Below are positions 48,822 through 57,987 of a DNA stretch of 64,000 nucleotides, one piece after another. The stretch covers positions 1 to 64,000 of the forward strand of contig CANPYX010000008.1 in assembly GCA_947588955.1 (NCBI GenBank), given 5' to 3'. Below the pieces are notes generated by a model. That model was given only the letters and a program-made list of their open reading frames with translations, was not told where the DNA came from and searched no databases. Position numbers and translations under genes: made by a program. How positions within the stretch are numbered: the stretch's first letter is position 1; each line of letters begins with the position of its first letter. Origin of the DNA: an uncultured Oscillospiraceae bacterium. GTDB taxonomy: Bacteria > Bacillota > Clostridia > Oscillospirales > Oscillospiraceae.

Positions 48822-49985
48822 CTACTTTTTGCCAGGAGATAAAAACACGCTCCTTTCATACGCTTCAAAATCAATACACGAAACGGAAACGTTCGGGCCG
48901 CAGACACGCCGCAAAACGTCTTCCTGAAAATCAAAGCAGTAAAGCGCCCCGTTTCGCCCGGTCAACTCCAAAACGGTGTTGAATCTGTATATGCGGGGCA
49001 TATCACAGGTGTAAGCGAACAGCACCGGCTGATCGCCGTCCATGGCGTCGTTCTCCACGCCCCAGCCGGGACGGGGAGGATCGAGGCCCTGTTTGAGTAT
49101 GCCGTCCAATGCCGCTCTCTTGCCGGGATCGCAGAGCAGCCGCAAAACGACCTCCCCGTGGTGGTCGAGGGGCAGACAGTAAAAGTGCTCAAAGCTACCG
49201 TCCAGTACAAAGCGGTAGTTCCCCCTCCCGCCGTCAGCCCCCATCAGTCCGGCCATCAGCCCCATATCAGCGGCAAATACGATTGCCGACAGACCGATTC
49301 GGGAATATTGCGCCGGAAGCCGGGACAGGCAAAGTTCTGTTTCCAGAAGGGCCTTGAGCCGCATCTCAGCCCTGTACTCCCACTTCATAAGGCCGGGGCC
49401 GGTGTTGTATACGGCGAAAACATCATCCGCCGTCAGCAGTACGCCGGTAGAGCGGGAGCCGCGGATTTTGACCGCCTGCTCGCCAAGTTCTTTGACCTCC
49501 CTGGAGCTGAAGTAGGTGGGCCTGTCCATGTCCGTCAGGCCGGAGGGAGGCACGGGGGCAAACAGAGGCGGCTTTTCCCATGGCAGAACAGAGACGTCAG
49601 CGTTATACACCGTCACCAGCACCTCGGCCATACGGTGGAGACGCAGTCGGCGGGTCACCTCGGACTTCAGCCGGTTTGTTTCCGTGTTGCCTGTGAGGAA
49701 AGGGGAAAACTCATCGGGCCATTCTTCTGTCAAGAGGCGTTTGGCGGTGGAGGTCAGGCGCAGACAGCGAAGGCCGTCACGGTAGAAAGTGCGCAGAAGC
49801 TTGTCCCGTTTGAGATGCTTTATGGCGTACTCCTTGTAGGAACCGGCGGCGGGCAAGCGACTCACCAGGGGCGTTGGAAGCTCGCCTGACAGGGCGGTGA
49901 GCGCAAGGAGCAGGCCGGGGAAAGTGTTGAACCCCGGAAGCTCCGGGCGGCCTTGATTTTCCACGGCGTTTGCCTCCTTCTCCAT
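48822..49985 (-). CDS. Winged-helix protein of the transfer region (387 aa)
   Basis: 387 residues. The N-terminal 95 residues form a winged-helix-type domain (FPGLLLALTALSGELPTPLVSRL ... HLKRDKLLRTFYRDGLRCLRLTSTAKRLL). The rest is mixed alpha/beta with no enzyme motif. Similar wHTH proteins appear beside VirD4 genes in Firmicutes ICEs and may bind the origin of transfer or act as an accessory to the relaxase. It overlaps the upstream end of the coupling-protein frame. A row of three hairpins (49995-50126) lies in its leader. Confidence 0.6.
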   Translation of the reverse strand: MEKEANAVENQGRPELPGFNTFPGLLLALTALSGELPTPLVSRLPAAGSYKEYAIKHLKRDKLLRTFYRDGLRCLRLTSTAKRLLTEEWPDEFSPFLTGNTETNRLKSEVTRRLRLHRMAEVLVTVYNADVSVLPWEKPPLFAPVPPSGLTDMDRPTYFSSREVKELGEQAVKIRGSRSTGVLLTADDVFAVYNTGPGLMKWEYRAEMRLKALLETELCLSRLPAQYSRIGLSAIVFAADMGLMAGLMGADGGRGNYRFVLDGSFEHFYCLPLDHHGEVVLRLLCDPGKRAALDGILKQGLDPPRPGWGVENDAMDGDQPVLFAYTCDMPRIYRFNTVLELTGRNGALYCFDFQEDVLRRVCGPNVSVSCIDFEAYERSVFLSPGKK

Positions 49986-49994
49986 CGTTTTGCA

Positions 49995-50126
49995 CCGAGG
50001 GGTCTACAACCTCGGTACTTTTTCGGCCCAACGTATCCGAAAAAGTCCGCACTGGGTGGGATCATTCAATCGGAAGAACCATATCCCATTCAAAGGAAAG
50101 AAAAAACGCCAAAATGGGATATGGTT
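49995..50126. repeat. Three consecutive perfect hairpins in a transfer-gene leader
   Basis: ACCGAGG/CCTCGGT (49995-50017), ACTTTTTCGG/CCGAAAAAGT (50017-50046) and AACCATATCCCATT/AATGGGATATGGTT (50077-50126, 14-bp arms). They fill the gap between the DUF6100-like gene and the wHTH gene. Their spacing is regular, and no long T-run on the minus strand follows the last. Confidence 0.7.
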
Positions 50127-50129
50127 TTC

Positions 50130-50792
50130 CTATTCGGAACCGATGGCCTGGGCCGCGATCCCCTGTGACTCAAGCCATGCGGGAAAGCGGGAAGTGTCCA
50201 TGACGAACATCCGCGTACAGTCCATATCTCCCAGCTTCGTGGTGTGATACACATCGCACAGCAGTCCTCCGTCGTCCACCAGGAGATAAGCCGCCACCGC
50301 GTCAAGAATCTGCTTGACCTCCAGATTGTCGTAATCCCTGACGCGGCGTTCCGGGTTTTCCCGGCTGTAATTATGTGAAAAGCAGACCGTACAGCGCCGG
50401 AACCGTTGCACCGCGTGTCCCATGACATACCGCTCCAACGCGGCGGTGAGCGGATCGATCAGATATTCCGTGCTGTGGGACTGCTTGCGTTTTGGGAGGA
50501 GGCATGGCAAGGTGATCTCCACAATGCCGCCTCTTTGCCGAATCTCCACCCCCTGCGTCTCGGCGGCGGAGGTGAGATACTCGCTCTTTCTGACGCCGGT
50601 GGTGACATACAAAAGATGACGCAGACGGCACGCCACAGTCTCCGCCCGAAGAGCGGCGTCGGTGGACAGGACCTCGTAGTTGTCCGGATATCGCTGGATA
50701 TCGGTGGCGTTCATGGCATACAGGGCGCTTTGCAATCGCTGTATGTCGTCCAAAATGGAGGATATTCTCTGGGATACGGCGGAACGGTTCAA
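50130..50792 (-). CDS. DUF6100-like protein of the transfer module
   Basis: 220 residues with a helical N-terminus and the block CFSHNYSRENPERRVRDYDNLEVKQ followed by DDGGLLCDVYHTTKLGDMDCT. This pattern, with R-x-x-D-x-D-N-L-E-x-K, recalls RusA-type or related DNA-junction folds, but I only recognise it as DUF6100-like, common in Tn1549-type elements. It overlaps the upstream DUF5697-like gene by 4 bp. Function unknown. Confidence 0.65.
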   Translation of the reverse strand: MNRSAVSQRISSILDDIQRLQSALYAMNATDIQRYPDNYEVLSTDAALRAETVACRLRHLLYVTTGVRKSEYLTSAAETQGVEIRQRGGIVEITLPCLLPKRKQSHSTEYLIDPLTAALERYVMGHAVQRFRRCTVCFSHNYSRENPERRVRDYDNLEVKQILDAVAAYLLVDDGGLLCDVYHTTKLGDMDCTRMFVMDTSRFPAWLESQGIAAQAIGSE

Positions 50793-51322
50793 GGGCTTGC
50801 CCCTTCCTTCCTGTAATATCGAACCTCACCCTCATTGGAAACGGTACAGTACCCGCTGACGTTGGGAATGTCGATCTCCGAAATCTGCTCCGGATCCTCC
50901 ACGATCACCAGATACCGGGAAGCTTGACCCCCGCTGTCCGCCAGCACACGGGACAGCAGGATCTCCTTGCCCCGGACGGCCTCCACGATCTCGTAGATCT
51001 CCCCGCCTGCAAAAAAGATGATTTTGGCGGGATAGTCCCCGGCGGCGTGGTATTCCACATCCTTGATGAAATCTACCAGCACCCACACGGCCGCCATGAG
51101 TCCCCGGTCAACCTTTTCCAAGCTGTCCGCAGCGGCGCAGTAATATCCGTCCACCAGCCAGGCCCGGTTTTGACGAACCAGGTAGGAGAGCAGGTTTTTC
51201 GTTTTTTCATCCCTTCCGGGGTGAAGCCTCAGAAGCTGTGCCTCCGTCAGAACGCGGTACATGGTGATGTCCCGCAGAAGAGCGCCCGCGTCGCGGGCAT
51301 AGATCTGATCTCTTGTTTTCAT
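50789..51322 (-). CDS. DUF5697-like protein of the transfer module
   Basis: 177 residues. N-terminal wHTH-like part (LLRDITMYRVLTEAQLLRLHPG) and a middle alpha/beta part (KIIFFAGGEIYEIVEAVRG; YLVIVEDPEQISEIDIPN). Usually encoded with DUF6100 in Firmicutes ICEs, as here. Start ATG 51322 is preceded by CTGAGGTAAGAATCC. The region upstream (51323-51503) is repeat-rich. Confidence 0.65.
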   Translation of the reverse strand: MKTRDQIYARDAGALLRDITMYRVLTEAQLLRLHPGRDEKTKNLLSYLVRQNRAWLVDGYYCAAADSLEKVDRGLMAAVWVLVDFIKDVEYHAAGDYPAKIIFFAGGEIYEIVEAVRGKEILLSRVLADSGGQASRYLVIVEDPEQISEIDIPNVSGYCTVSNEGEVRYYRKEGASP

Positions 51323-51503
51323 GGATTCTTACCTCAGTATTTATGTATAATCGCCGTATTACGGGCGTACAGCATTGAACATCTGGCCCTCTGTGCGTAT
51401 TAAGTCCGTATACGCTCCTCAAAACCTTTATAAAGGCGTATTGCCTGCGCATTGCGGGCGTATTGCTTCTTTCGCTTCGGAGCCGGCGCGTATAATCTCC
51501 GCA
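51323..51503. other. Noncoding gap with repeated GCGTATT-type motifs
   Basis: Between virB4 and the DUF5697-like gene. The motif GCGTATTG/GCGTATTA or close forms recurs at about 51353, 51395, 51404, 51435, 51459 and 51486. No gene with a ribosome site is supported here; an open frame running from virB4 into it has low complexity. It may hold a promoter or binding sites. Confidence 0.4.
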
Positions 51504-54392
51504 TTACGCGGAACCCTTTTCGCCTGTTCTGTCCAAAAGCTCCTGAAGCTCCCGCCGGTCGGTGGTGATAAGCTCCTTCTCCATCTGACTGCATTTGATC
51601 TCCACGGTCACGTTGTTATTGTTGGTACTGATGAGGCCGCTTCCGCGCTCAAAATGGGTGATCTCCATGACCTCGGCCTCTGACAGGTGAAGGATCGACT
51701 GGACTCTGCGGGCCTCTTCCTCCTCCAGATTCAAAAGGATCTTCGTCTTGGCGTTGTTGATGATACCCTTGCCGTATTTTCCGTCCTCCAGGGCAAAGAA
51801 ATCGTTGATGTCCTGGGTGGCGCAGATGGCGGAGCCGCCGTAACCGCGAATGATCTTGAAGATCTCCAGCACGAACTCCGCAGCCATCCGATTGCTGTTC
51901 GCGCCGATCAGCTGCCAGCACTCGTCGATGAATATGGCCTTTTCCACGGTCCTGTTTTCCTTCGCCTTGTCCCACACATAATCCAGCGCCACGAACATAC
52001 CCACGGTCAGAAGGTCGCCGGTGAGCTCCGAGATATCCAGAACCGTATACTTGTTGTCCAGGGACACATTGGTCTGCTGGTTGAAGGTGCGGGCGGAGCC
52101 ATTGACCAGGCGGTTTATGATATTGGCAAGCCGCCGTGTATCGGGGGACTCCTTCAGAACCTCGTAAAGGTCGCCCAGCACCGGCATTGTCCTGTATCGT
52201 CCGGGATGCTCAGGGTCATCCAACGAACTGTTTTCGTGGGTGATGCCGAGGTTCGCGTATGTACGGATCAGCGCGTCATCGAGAAGCTGCCGCTCCTCGT
52301 GACTCATATCGGGAATGAGCAGGCTGAAAAAGATGTGGAGGCGCTGGATCTTGGCGGCCAGCAGGGATTTTTCCACACCGGGGCCGTCAAGCATCTCGTC
52401 TACCGTCCTGTCCACCTTCCGGATCTCCATGACGTTGATGCAGTTTTGCGACGCGGGGGAGATCTGGATGAACTCGCCGCCTATATTGGAGCAGGCCCGG
52501 TGAAACTCATGGCCCTTCAGCGGGGCTACAATGAATACCTGGATGCCCTTGCGGCGCATCCGCGTTGCCATCAGCTGCATGGTAAAGCTCTTGCCGGCGC
52601 CGCTGGTGCCGAGAATGGCGATATTGGCGTTTTTGTAGATGCGGGAATCAAAGATGTCCACGATGATCAGAGAGTTGTTGTGCTTATTCACACCCAAAAG
52701 GATGCCGTTGTCGTCGCACATCTCATAGGAGGTGAAGGGATAGCAGCTTGCCGCGCCGAGAGTCAGAACGTTTCGCTTTGACCGCTCGTAGAGGTGCTTT
52801 TCCAGGGACACCAGTGGGAGGGAGGACAAAAAAGCCTGTTCCTCGCAGAAGGAACAGGGCTGCACATCCATGTCCTGGGACAGCAGGAGCTTTTTCATCT
52901 CCGCGCATTTCCACTCCAGATCCTCCACGCTCCCGGCTGTGACCGTGATGAGCAGATTAAGGTAGTAGAAGTCCTCGTTGTTTCCCAAGCCGTCCTTTAG
53001 GAAATACCCGCTGCGGATGGCTCCGTCCAGGTCGTCAAAGTCGGTGTTGGTGTCGCTGGTCTCCTTGATCTTGCTCCGATTGATGCGCAGCTGCTGACCC
53101 AGCTTTCGGATCATCCGATCCTTGGGTTGGCGGGTGAGAAACATATCCAGGTCGATCCCGTCCCCGGCGTTGACCAAGAGGCTCAGCCACCCCGCCGGGA
53201 CCTGAGATTTATAGCCGCCGGAGGGAACCAGCATATAGGCGTAGTAGATGCCGTCAATGCAGATATACCGGCCGTGGGAGAAGTCGATGCGGGAGGGGGC
53301 GTAGAACTCGTTGACAGGCACATCATCCGGCGAACGTCCGGACACCATGTACTCCGCCACGACCCGGCTGGCCTTTTCGTCAAAGGAGTGTTCGTTGCTC
53401 TCCTTCCGGCAAAGGATATGGTAGAGGATCTCCGCCGCGGCCTCGCTCTCGTCGTCGTAGTTGAGGACAAAGCTGTTCCCGCACTGGCGCAGGTAGTTGG
53501 CGGCGGAACGAACCGCGGTCTGAAGCTCCGCTATGGCCTCTTCCTCCTCGTGGCCCCGTTTGGTCCCCGGCAGAGGTTCATATTCAAATATCAGGAAGAA
53601 CCGGCGGGTGATGGCTTCCCTGGAACCGAGCTGACGGATGAGCCTCAGATAGTCCTCCTGGAGCATCCGGCAGCGCGGGTCGGTCTCCCGCTCGATCTCC
53701 TGGCGCACCGCCTGCACATGACGGTCAATATCCGCCCGCTTTGTCAGCACCTTGAACTGCACCTTCACCGGCGCGATCTTCAGGTAGCTGATAAAGGACC
53801 ATATGATACTCCTCTGCTCCTGCGCGCTCCGAAGGAGGAAATTCACCGGCACCACCTCCACCACCTTGACGTAGCGGTGATCACGGGTGTATATGACCCC
53901 GCGCTCGATCTTCTCGATGGGTACATATTCAGCAAGCGGATTCAGCGGCTTTTTCTCCGGCGGAATAAAGGTCTTGTACTTGTTGACCTTTCGTTCCTTT
54001 ACGTCCACCCGCACGCTGTTGCGGTTACGGGGAATGTTGCTTTTCTTCACTTTTCTGCCCCTGTTTGGCGCCGGCTCCGTTTTCTCCTTCTCCGCGTTTT
54101 TGTCCAGTGTCCTCCGATTGCGAAGAAAAATGAAAAATTGGACCACAAATTCAGAAAGGCTCCCGCCGCCGACTCCGATGAGCGCCACCAGCGCCAGGGG
54201 CAGGGCGGTGAGGCAAAGAAGTATGATACGGGCGGTAAGGGACATTGCCAGACCCATGACGGGGATCCCGGTCACAGCTGCCAGAATACCCGCCTCGATC
54301 ACGTTGCGTGTCTTGAACATGCCGCCCAGCAGGGTGCCGCCCTCAATGAAATTCGGTGGGATGTAGTAGATATCCCGTTCGTCTTGTCTCAT
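51504..54392 (-). CDS. virB4: VirB3-VirB4 fusion, T4SS ATPase
   Basis: 962 residues. Two membrane helices near 33-80 make a VirB3/PrgI-like start (FKTRNVIEAGILAAVTGIPV ... IILLCLTALPLALVALIGVG). A basic linker then leads to the VirB4 ATPase: Walker A GTSGAGKS near 597-604, Walker B IFIDECW near 820, and RNRESIWSFISYLK-type conserved blocks. Powers assembly of the conjugation channel and pilus-like structure at the membrane. 9 bp separate it from the signal-peptide protein gene. All motifs look intact. Confidence 0.9.
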   Translation of the reverse strand: MRQDERDIYYIPPNFIEGGTLLGGMFKTRNVIEAGILAAVTGIPVMGLAMSLTARIILLCLTALPLALVALIGVGGGSLSEFVVQFFIFLRNRRTLDKNAEKEKTEPAPNRGRKVKKSNIPRNRNSVRVDVKERKVNKYKTFIPPEKKPLNPLAEYVPIEKIERGVIYTRDHRYVKVVEVVPVNFLLRSAQEQRSIIWSFISYLKIAPVKVQFKVLTKRADIDRHVQAVRQEIERETDPRCRMLQEDYLRLIRQLGSREAITRRFFLIFEYEPLPGTKRGHEEEEAIAELQTAVRSAANYLRQCGNSFVLNYDDESEAAAEILYHILCRKESNEHSFDEKASRVVAEYMVSGRSPDDVPVNEFYAPSRIDFSHGRYICIDGIYYAYMLVPSGGYKSQVPAGWLSLLVNAGDGIDLDMFLTRQPKDRMIRKLGQQLRINRSKIKETSDTNTDFDDLDGAIRSGYFLKDGLGNNEDFYYLNLLITVTAGSVEDLEWKCAEMKKLLLSQDMDVQPCSFCEEQAFLSSLPLVSLEKHLYERSKRNVLTLGAASCYPFTSYEMCDDNGILLGVNKHNNSLIIVDIFDSRIYKNANIAILGTSGAGKSFTMQLMATRMRRKGIQVFIVAPLKGHEFHRACSNIGGEFIQISPASQNCINVMEIRKVDRTVDEMLDGPGVEKSLLAAKIQRLHIFFSLLIPDMSHEERQLLDDALIRTYANLGITHENSSLDDPEHPGRYRTMPVLGDLYEVLKESPDTRRLANIINRLVNGSARTFNQQTNVSLDNKYTVLDISELTGDLLTVGMFVALDYVWDKAKENRTVEKAIFIDECWQLIGANSNRMAAEFVLEIFKIIRGYGGSAICATQDINDFFALEDGKYGKGIINNAKTKILLNLEEEEARRVQSILHLSEAEVMEITHFERGSGLISTNNNNVTVEIKCSQMEKELITTDRRELQELLDRTGEKGSA

Positions 54393-54401
54393 AGGAACTC
54401 C

Positions 54402-56105
54402 TTATATTCGGTCTTTGCGCTTTGGCGGTGTGGGCAGCCTTTTGACGATGCTCTCCTGGTAAGCCACCGTGTCGTCGGGGGCTTTATACGGTTTTCGCTC
54501 GACTGCGTCCTGGGCGTACTGCTTGTACCACAGCGTCCCGTCGGCGGATGTGACTTTTGCGTATTCGCCTGTCGGCGCGGCGTACTGTTCCGCATGGTAC
54601 ATGGCAAACTCCCGCCCTTCCGGGCTGCCGGGCGCGGTCTCCACTCCCGTGATCCTGCCCCGGCCTATTTCCACATCCGAGTAGGAAGGGGCGTCGCCGC
54701 CGACACCGCCTTTACCGGCATGAGCCATGTAGGAGATCATCGACCGGGAGGCCATGTCCCCGGTGATGTTTCCCGCCACCTCCCCACGCGCCACGGTTCC
54801 GATCACATTGTTGGCAAAGCTTCCGCCGGATGCGAGTGATTTGGAGAATATCGCTCCGCCCAGGGAGGGGAGCGCCGCCCCGCGCATAAACGAATGGTTT
54901 GATCGAACGGATCGATGATTCGACGAGGAAGTACGCGGCTCCTGTGCACGATCGCTGTTGCCGTAAGTATACCGCTCGCCGTCTTCCGACGAACCTACGT
55001 CATCGCCGGCAACGAAAACAGGACTGTCTGACGGCGGTGTGTAAACGGGGGAGTTGCCGCCTATCTCGTCATTGCCCGTTTGGACGAGCGTTCCGTCCGA
55101 TGACACGCTGTCTTCCGGGCCGCTCCCGGCCTCCGGTGACGGATCCGCCTCATAAACTGCCGCAGGCGAGCCTGTCCCGGTAAGTACCACACCATTTTGT
55201 GGCGATTGTAAAGAAACAGAGCCATCGTTCATGCCGGCCTGCGCCTCCCCCGGCGCCGGCTCGGAACCGATTTTCGTGTCTCCGCCGGACGGTTCCGCCC
55301 CGGTCAATATGACCCCCTCCTGCGGAGGCTCACCGGGAGATATTGCACCGCTGTGAGCTGCCGCCTTGACCGGCGAGCCTTGGCTGAACACCTCTTCATC
55401 GGATCTCGCGGCATCATTTTGTGCCGCAAATCCGCTCACCGCTCCGGGTACGGGATCAGGCGCTGTGCCAACCGCTGCTGCATCGGGGCTTGTGCCGGTC
55501 ATCGTGCCGGAAACCGTGTCAAGCGTTTCACCTGGCACAGAATCGAGTATCACATCGTCGCCGGCCGCGTTTCCGTGGGAGCCGCCATCCGTTCCGGCAC
55601 TGCCCGCCGCCTGTTCCGCCTGGCTGCGGGCGGTATGGATCGCGGAGGTCTGCGAGGTGGCGGTTTTGACCGCGCTGTTTGTGATATGCCTTCCTGCCAT
55701 CCCGATCAGTCCTCCCTTAAAGAAACCTGTCATTCCGGTAGAAGCGGCCCGCCCGCCGCCGCTGCCGACGGAGGCTTTGACGCCGCCCGCGCCGCCTCCC
55801 TTACCGCCCACGACCATCGTTAAGGCCCTCATAGCAATCATTGCCTCAGAGAGCAGCGAGCCTCCTGTCCGTCCCACATTGACCCCCAACGATGCCATGA
55901 AGCTGTCGATTTTCTGCGATACCTTTAAAAACGCCACGGCGCACAGGAACCAGATCAACACGTTCCCGGTGACCGCCGCCTTGCCGGAGGATGCCACCTG
56001 AGCCTCGACCTCGCTCTCGGTAATGGCGAAAGCCGGCATACACAGGCATTGAAAGAACACCGCCGCCACAAACAGCACGGCGAGAAGCTTTACACATTTT
56101 CTCAT
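54402..56105 (-). CDS. Signal-peptide membrane protein of the transfer module
   Basis: 567 residues from ATG 56105 (AACGGAGGAAACGC before it). Signal peptide 1-27 (CMPAFA), a hydrophobic helix near 47-70, and then a very long Gly/Ser/Ala/Pro-rich, probably disordered extracellular or periplasm-like region with almost no hydrophobic stretch. It sits between VirB6-like and VirB4 genes, the place of a T4SS core component in Tn1549-type elements. It may be a scaffold or pilus-associated part. No family is firmly recognised. Confidence 0.6.
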   Translation of the reverse strand: MRKCVKLLAVLFVAAVFFQCLCMPAFAITESEVEAQVASSGKAAVTGNVLIWFLCAVAFLKVSQKIDSFMASLGVNVGRTGGSLLSEAMIAMRALTMVVGGKGGGAGGVKASVGSGGGRAASTGMTGFFKGGLIGMAGRHITNSAVKTATSQTSAIHTARSQAEQAAGSAGTDGGSHGNAAGDDVILDSVPGETLDTVSGTMTGTSPDAAAVGTAPDPVPGAVSGFAAQNDAARSDEEVFSQGSPVKAAAHSGAISPGEPPQEGVILTGAEPSGGDTKIGSEPAPGEAQAGMNDGSVSLQSPQNGVVLTGTGSPAAVYEADPSPEAGSGPEDSVSSDGTLVQTGNDEIGGNSPVYTPPSDSPVFVAGDDVGSSEDGERYTYGNSDRAQEPRTSSSNHRSVRSNHSFMRGAALPSLGGAIFSKSLASGGSFANNVIGTVARGEVAGNITGDMASRSMISYMAHAGKGGVGGDAPSYSDVEIGRGRITGVETAPGSPEGREFAMYHAEQYAAPTGEYAKVTSADGTLWYKQYAQDAVERKPYKAPDDTVAYQESIVKRLPTPPKRKDRI

Positions 56106-56119
56106 TGCGTTTCCTCCGT

Positions 56120-56830
56120 TCAAACGGAAAGCGGGTTGGCGATAAACGTACCCACCATACTCACGAACAACCGCAGGCACCATGCGTTCATCACCAGCAG
56201 GAACATCTGTCCCGCAAACATCCTGCACCAGCTTTTGAAAATATTGGACGTGGCCTGTGACGCGCCCATAGCAAAGGCGACGGGCGCGGTAAAAACAAGA
56301 ACGCCCAGGAGAACATATCTCTCCGCCGCCTCAAACAGGAGCTTTATGTAGTTCCAGGCCAGTATGAGCATCAGTATGAGTACGATCAAAGCCACGGCTC
56401 CGTTGGCGCAGACGCCGATGATCGTAAGCAGAACAGAATTAAAATCCGCAAAGCTCAAATCGGGGAGCGCGGAAGTCATGATCCAGCTGTACGGCGTCCC
56501 GCCGATGCCCAGCGCCGTGTCCACGATTTGATCGGAGTATAGGGCCAGAAGGATAAAGAGAACGGCACGTATACTGAGCTTCACCGGATCCTCCGCCTCG
56601 CCGCCCCCGCCGATGCCAAAATTTTTAAACAGGTTCCAGACCCAAAAGAGGAGGATGAGTCCGATAGCCAAGGCCACGAACACCTCATACATAGTCTGCG
56701 CCGCAGGAAAGTATCGCAGAAACACGCTCATATCACAGCCAAGCGCGCCCAAAACTGATGTGTTGATCAAATCCAGGCCGTGCATGACTTGCTCCGCGAT
56801 CCAGTCTACGATGCCGTCAAGAATGCCCAT
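56120..56830 (-). CDS. VirB6/TrbL-like polytopic membrane protein
   Basis: 236 residues with about five membrane helices (YEVFVALAIGLILLFWVWNLF; AVLFILLALYSDQIV; LLTIIGVCANGAVALIVLILMLILAWNYIKLL; YVLLGVLVFTAPVAFAMG; MFLLVMNAWCLRLFVSMVG). This is the typical look of the VirB6/TrbL channel component in Gram-positive T4SS. It lies between the VirB2-like gene and the signal-peptide protein. It forms part of the inner-membrane pore. Confidence 0.75.
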   Translation of the reverse strand: MGILDGIVDWIAEQVMHGLDLINTSVLGALGCDMSVFLRYFPAAQTMYEVFVALAIGLILLFWVWNLFKNFGIGGGGEAEDPVKLSIRAVLFILLALYSDQIVDTALGIGGTPYSWIMTSALPDLSFADFNSVLLTIIGVCANGAVALIVLILMLILAWNYIKLLFEAAERYVLLGVLVFTAPVAFAMGASQATSNIFKSWCRMFAGQMFLLVMNAWCLRLFVSMVGTFIANPLSV

Positions 56831-56836
56831 ACGCTG

Positions 56837-57220
56837 TTACGGCGTGTATTGTCCGCCGGCAAAGAACGGTGTGACATATGCCATGATGAACCCCAGGGAG
56901 TTGAGAATGATCCATGTGACGGCGATCCGCTTGAGCCACGCCCGCGATTCGTCCACAGTCCGCCCCGATTTTGAGAAGTTCATCATGATCAGCGCCACAG
57001 CCGCCGTCACCACGGCTACGATAGTGGAGATGCTGAGGATCTGGGTGTAGACGTCCTTCATCACCTCGCTGGCCTTGGTCCATATTGTGCCGGCCGCCGC
57101 GTAGGCAGGCGTGCAGAGCGCCGCGCCAAGACAGGACATAAGGAATCCGATATAAAGGATGCGCCCCACGTCCACATGCTTCCTTCGCGCCTTTTCGGTC
57201 AGGTGTTTTTCCGTTTTCAA
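56837..57220 (-). CDS. VirB2/TrbC-like pilin
   Basis: 127 residues from a TTG at 57220, because GGAGGCAAACGA stands in front of it. Two membrane helices: residues about 18-37 (ILYIGFLMSCLGAALCTPAYA, which also looks like a signal peptide ending AYA) and about 58-80. A basic loop follows the second helix (SKSGRTVDESRAWLKR), then a third hydrophobic segment (IAVTWIILNSLGFIMAYVTPFF). This is the VirB2-like small pilin pattern. The mature subunit likely polymerises in the transfer pseudopilus. Confidence 0.75.
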   Translation of the reverse strand: MKTEKHLTEKARRKHVDVGRILYIGFLMSCLGAALCTPAYAAAGTIWTKASEVMKDVYTQILSISTIVAVVTAAVALIMMNFSKSGRTVDESRAWLKRIAVTWIILNSLGFIMAYVTPFFAGGQYTP

Positions 57221-57250
57221 TCGTTTGCCTCCTTTTTGATTTTTCCGTGA

Positions 57251-57285
57251 AAACAAAAACAGCGCCCGGATCCGAACGCTGTTTT
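57251..57285 (-). terminator. Terminator in front of the pilin gene
   Basis: Perfect 9-bp arms AAAACAGCG/CGCTGTTTT (57256-57285), followed on the minus strand by TTTTTGTTTT. In the 237-bp gap (57221-57457) a second stem, ACGGACGCC/GGCGCCCGT (57303-57324), precedes it. Transfer genes downstream would be separated from the rep genes by this terminator. Confidence 0.65.
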
Positions 57286-57457
57286 CGTCTCAAGTTATGA
57301 AAACGGACGCCTCACGGCGCCCGTCACACAACTCTTTCACTTTTTTCCGCAGTTTTGAGCATACTCAGTGTAACACATATGGAATCCTGTGTCAATTCCT
57401 GCGGCGTTCCGTTTTTGACCCATTACCGTCCCGATTCCGTCCCTATATGGGTTTACG

Positions 57458-57985
57458 TCAAAAGGAAGGCAAAAACTCGTCCAAAACAGCCATACACTCC
57501 TTTGACGTATACCCCCAGAGAATGGAGCTCAACGCTTCCACCGCCTGTTCCCGCTTCCGATAATACGTGGTCCGGCTGATGTCACGGATGTGGGGCCGGA
57601 GCTGTTCCACGATCTCGTTTACATTTTCAAGCTGCTGCGGGGAAAGAAAGGTGTAGTATAATATCCAGTAAAACGTCTCGCCGTATTTGTGCCTGGTGCG
57701 CAATGTTTCCACCGCGCTGTCCAAAAGCTTGAGCATTCGGTTGCTCCGCTCAATGCACTTGGCGTGATTTTCTATTTTTGTTCCCCCCAGATCCGCCCCG
57801 GCAAGGTAGACGGATTCCAGAAAAACGTCGATGGAAGTGCCGTACTCGATTTCAAATTCCTTTTTGACCTGCTGGACTGAAAGCTCCATGCTCCATACCA
57901 CATCTCTGTACTTTTTCAGGAGCCTCCATGTATCGTGGTAACGTGAATCCTCCTCAACGACCATTTTTGAATACTTGGCTGCCAT
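57458..57985 (-). CDS. Helical protein with a possible HTH (175 aa)
   Basis: 175 residues, almost all helical, acidic. The C-terminal third has IRDISRTTYYRKREQAVEALSSILWG, which resembles the HTH of ArpU-type or sigma-4-like regulators. No signal peptide. It lies 2 bp after repA, so it is co-expressed with it and may be a replication or transfer regulator. Not recognised beyond that. Confidence 0.6.
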   Translation of the reverse strand: MAAKYSKMVVEEDSRYHDTWRLLKKYRDVVWSMELSVQQVKKEFEIEYGTSIDVFLESVYLAGADLGGTKIENHAKCIERSNRMLKLLDSAVETLRTRHKYGETFYWILYYTFLSPQQLENVNEIVEQLRPHIRDISRTTYYRKREQAVEALSSILWGYTSKECMAVLDEFLPSF

Positions 57986-57987
57986 GA

